Assembly (NCBI GenBank): GCA_900764105.1
Contig: CAAFMS010000010.1
Location: 210,593 to 274,592, forward strand
Reading direction: 5' to 3'
From: Clostridia bacterium
GTDB taxonomy: Bacteria; Bacillota; Clostridia; Christensenellales; Borkfalkiaceae
DNA: 64,000 bases
Position numbers and translations under genes: made by a program. Position 1 is the first letter of the stretch, and every line of letters starts with the position of its first letter. Positions 62,176 to 64,000 of this stretch are shown piece by piece. The notes beneath the pieces are model-generated. The model saw only the letters and a program-made list of their open reading frames with translations, was not told the DNA's origin and made no database searches.

Positions 62176-63516
62176 ATGCGTAGAAAAAATAATAAAAAAT
62201 TTAAATTTCGGACAGATATCGATATGGAAAGGATTATTTTTTTAACAGGTAAAAGGGCAGCGATAACCATTGATTTACCTGAAGATTGCTATAAGACCGC
62301 ATATGCGGTTCGTGTTGCTCCCGTCAGTCATCCGTTTGAAAAAGGCACACCTGAGGCGCCTTTTCCCCCCGCGCGTTATTTTACGGTAAATAAAAACGCC
62401 GAAGGTCGTCTTATATTCGATTATGATTTTCCTTACGAGTGCGAGTATGTGATATACGTGGACGATACGGACGAGCCTGCCGTGCAATTCGATTATTACA
62501 GTCCGCATCAACCGTTGGTAAAAAAATCGGTTTATGCGCTTCGCGAGGATTTATACGGGTTAATACCGCTGAAAATCGATTTTCACGCGCATTCGAATGC
62601 GAGCGACGGAGTTTTTCCCCCGCAAGACGTATGCGCTTATTATCGTAAGGCGGGTTTTGACGCTTTTGCGTTGACCGACCACTATACAATGCAGGGCTCG
62701 GTTAAAGCGCGCGAATTTTACAACGACGTAAAATTGGATTTGAAACTTTATCTCGGCGAAGAAACGCATCCTCTTGCCACCGATCCGCATATCGTAAATT
62801 GGGGTTGCGATAAAAGCGTAAACGAAATTATTTACGGACAGAAAGAATTATACGAACGCGAACTTCGCGAAATTATTGAAGAAAATAATTTACAGTCGTT
62901 CCGCAGTCCTTTCACTATAGCTAATTGTATCTGGCGGTTCCGTAAGATAAAAGAGTCGGGCGGTATGGCAATTTTTGCTCATCCTTATTGGAAATTGGTA
63001 ACCGACACGGTAGAAGACGAAGTTATCGACTATATTTTCAGGCACGATTTGCCCGACGCTTTTGAACTGATGGGCGGAAACACCGTTGAAGACAACAACA
63101 TGCAACTCAATTATTATATGCAGTATTTGCGTGACGGAAAGGACGTTCCCATCGTGGGGGACAGCGATTCTCATGCCGACAACGCATATTTTTGCGAGGA
63201 ATTTACCATTGTTTTCAGTGAAAACGATGAAAAAAACAGCATTATCGATGCCGTAAAAAACCATAGGACTGTCGTTTACGAGCAAAACTCAGCCGATACG
63301 CGGCCTCGACTGTATGGCAGTAATTTCAGGTATACGCCGTTCGGTTCGTTCCTTATAAGGGAGTATTTCCCGGCTTTGAAGAAGCAATACGAAAAGGAAG
63401 GAAAATTGATGCAAAGACTGTGCGCGGGTGATGCGTCTGCGAAAGACGAGCTTGCGGAACAATCGGGAACTATTGCATCGATGAGAGATATGTTATACGG
63501 AAAAGTCCGTAAATAA
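62176..63516 (+). CDS. PHP-domain metal-dependent phosphoesterase
   Basis: A 446-aa cytoplasmic protein. An N-terminal beta domain (about 1-125) precedes the PHP domain with the metal-binding motifs KIDFHAHSNASDG (His137, His139), LTDHYT, LGEETH, IFAHPYWK and GDSDSHADN. PHP proteins hydrolyse phosphate esters; homologues in sugar loci are often of unknown substrate. The ATG at 62176 has no clear ribosome site and sits behind a hairpin; ATG 62224 is an alternative that shortens it by 16 residues without touching the domain. The C-terminal 90 residues are helical and unassigned. Confidence 0.82.
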   Translation: MRRKNNKKFKFRTDIDMERIIFLTGKRAAITIDLPEDCYKTAYAVRVAPVSHPFEKGTPEAPFPPARYFTVNKNAEGRLIFDYDFPYECEYVIYVDDTDEPAVQFDYYSPHQPLVKKSVYALREDLYGLIPLKIDFHAHSNASDGVFPPQDVCAYYRKAGFDAFALTDHYTMQGSVKAREFYNDVKLDLKLYLGEETHPLATDPHIVNWGCDKSVNEIIYGQKELYERELREIIEENNLQSFRSPFTIANCIWRFRKIKESGGMAIFAHPYWKLVTDTVEDEVIDYIFRHDLPDAFELMGGNTVEDNNMQLNYYMQYLRDGKDVPIVGDSDSHADNAYFCEEFTIVFSENDEKNSIIDAVKNHRTVVYEQNSADTRPRLYGSNFRYTPFGSFLIREYFPALKKQYEKEGKLMQRLCAGDASAKDELAEQSGTIASMRDMLYGKVRK

Positions 63517-63723
63517 TTTTTGCGAAAAAAAACGTGCGGCGAAACGGTATCGCCATTAGGGATTATAAAAAAATTAATTAATTTAATTGTGGCGCCTGCA
63601 AGTGATAAAAATGAGACCGGACGGAATTTGGAAAGGCGAATGGCGTCGGTAACGAGCAAAGATTTTAAAGAAGTAAAAACGGACAGGCAAATAAGAATGC
63701 CGAACGAGATTGATAAATAAATT
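63517..63723. other. Gap with a doubtful 66-codon frame
   Basis: A frame from TTG 63520 to 63720 has no ribosome site and a low-complexity start; I do not call it a gene. It may be decayed coding sequence like the MBL remnant behind it. Confidence 0.4.
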
Positions 63724-63817
63724 ATGAAGATAAAATTTTTAGGTACAGGCGCGGCTGAGGGTATTCATTCAACCTTTCGTAATTGCCAAATATGACGGAA
63801 CGGAGATTGAAATTTAA
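63724..63817 (+). pseudogene. Deletion remnant of a PhnP/PqqB-like MBL hydrolase gene
   Basis: ATG 63724 starts MKIKFLGTGAAEGIHSTFRN, the N-terminus of the MBL family also encoded at 25997-26866 (KITVLGCSASEGIPAIFCNC). The frame stops at 63795. In another frame the following bases read AKYDGTEIEI and a stop at 63817, which looks like the C-terminus of the same family. A deletion of most of the gene therefore joined the two ends out of frame. No metal-binding motif remains. Confidence 0.75.
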
Positions 63818-63838
63818 TTTTTAATAAGGAAACAAACT

Positions 63839-64000
63839 ATGGCAAATATAGAATTTTTTACTGTAAGTTCTCTTGAAAAAGTACTTCTTGACAAAAAACC
63901 CGTTTTATTGCAGGATAGTTATACAAAACTTAAAGACGAGAAGTTTAATTTTCAGGTCGTAATGTCTGCCGATGAGCCGATTCAACATGCGAATTTTACT
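63839..64000 (+). CDS. Partial gene, N-terminal 54 codons only
   Basis: ATG 63839 with AAGGA upstream opens a frame running off the window edge, starting MANIEFFTVSSLEKVLLDKK and continuing LKDEKFNFQVVMSADEPI. There is no signal peptide. It recalls the N-terminus of DUF4091-type glycosidase-like proteins (a beta domain before a TIM barrel), which would suit the locus, but the piece is too short to be sure. Confidence 0.6.
   Translation, partial: MANIEFFTVSSLEKVLLDKKPVLLQDSYTKLKDEKFNFQVVMSADEPIQHANFT

Noticed and set aside
63520..63720. 66-codon frame after the PHP gene
   Set aside because: No ribosome site or recognisable similarity; reported only as a doubtful frame in the gap.

Overview
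The window reads as chromosome of a Gram-positive, moderate-GC member of the Clostridia, probably an uncultured gut lineage. The supports are the secG-rnr-smpB-tmRNA block, a CdaA-type diadenylate cyclase, a PucR-type regulator, many lipoprotein signal peptides with a lipobox cysteine, CUT1 sugar ABC transporters with dedicated lipoprotein binding proteins, and clear sigma-A promoters (TTGACA, 17 bp, TATAAT). The standard code fits throughout. Species cannot be named from the sequence alone.

Region 1 (about 1-18.5 kb) is housekeeping. A six-tRNA operon on the minus strand (Gly, Arg, His, Gln, Lys, Lys) is followed by asd (minus), then on the plus strand an RNase H with a viroplasmin domain, a PucR-like regulator, an S41 protease, an MBL hydrolase overlapping a ComEC membrane protein, holA, cdaA, a 36-aa membrane peptide, lysC, a VWA lipoprotein, secG, rnr, smpB, a Gpi18-like glycosyltransferase, a GtrA protein and tmRNA (ssrA).

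Region 2 (18.5-24.4 kb) is a non-coding-rich transition. It holds a 103-bp duplication of the tmRNA 3' end and terminator, a 279-bp nested fold-back repeat, several perfect hairpins, a secreted protein gene whose stop overlaps the start of a 42-aa peptide gene, a second paralogous 42-aa peptide gene, and an XRE regulator fused to an ADP-ribosylglycohydrolase.

Region 3 (24.4-44.5 kb) is a carbohydrate locus: a TIM-barrel-like lipoprotein, an MBL hydrolase, an AraC regulator, a complete CUT1 transporter (binding protein plus two permeases), two large lipoproteins that share a repeated module, a Gfo/Idh/MocA oxidoreductase, a GH78-like six-hairpin enzyme, a second TIM-barrel protein and an MFS permease.

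Region 4 (44.5-64 kb) begins with a serine recombinase remnant and is a second glycan locus: GH78-like and GH35-like enzymes, a leaderless AraC gene transcribed divergently from an LplB/LplC/LplA-type (YteP-YtcP-YtcQ) transporter operon, two unknown membrane proteins, a beta-helix lipoprotein, a 1,515-aa repeat lipoprotein, a PHP phosphoesterase, a deletion remnant of an MBL gene and the start of another gene. Rhamnosidase, galactosidase and beta-helix proteins beside this transporter type suggest a rhamnose- and galactose-containing pectin-like substrate; this is inference.

The most unusual signals are a 13-bp word (TAATCGACTTATA) present seven times exactly on both strands and in several reading frames; tRNA-Lys and tmRNA genes whose 3' T-arms are mirrored in inverted orientation beyond their terminators; and the pair of 42-aa peptide genes.
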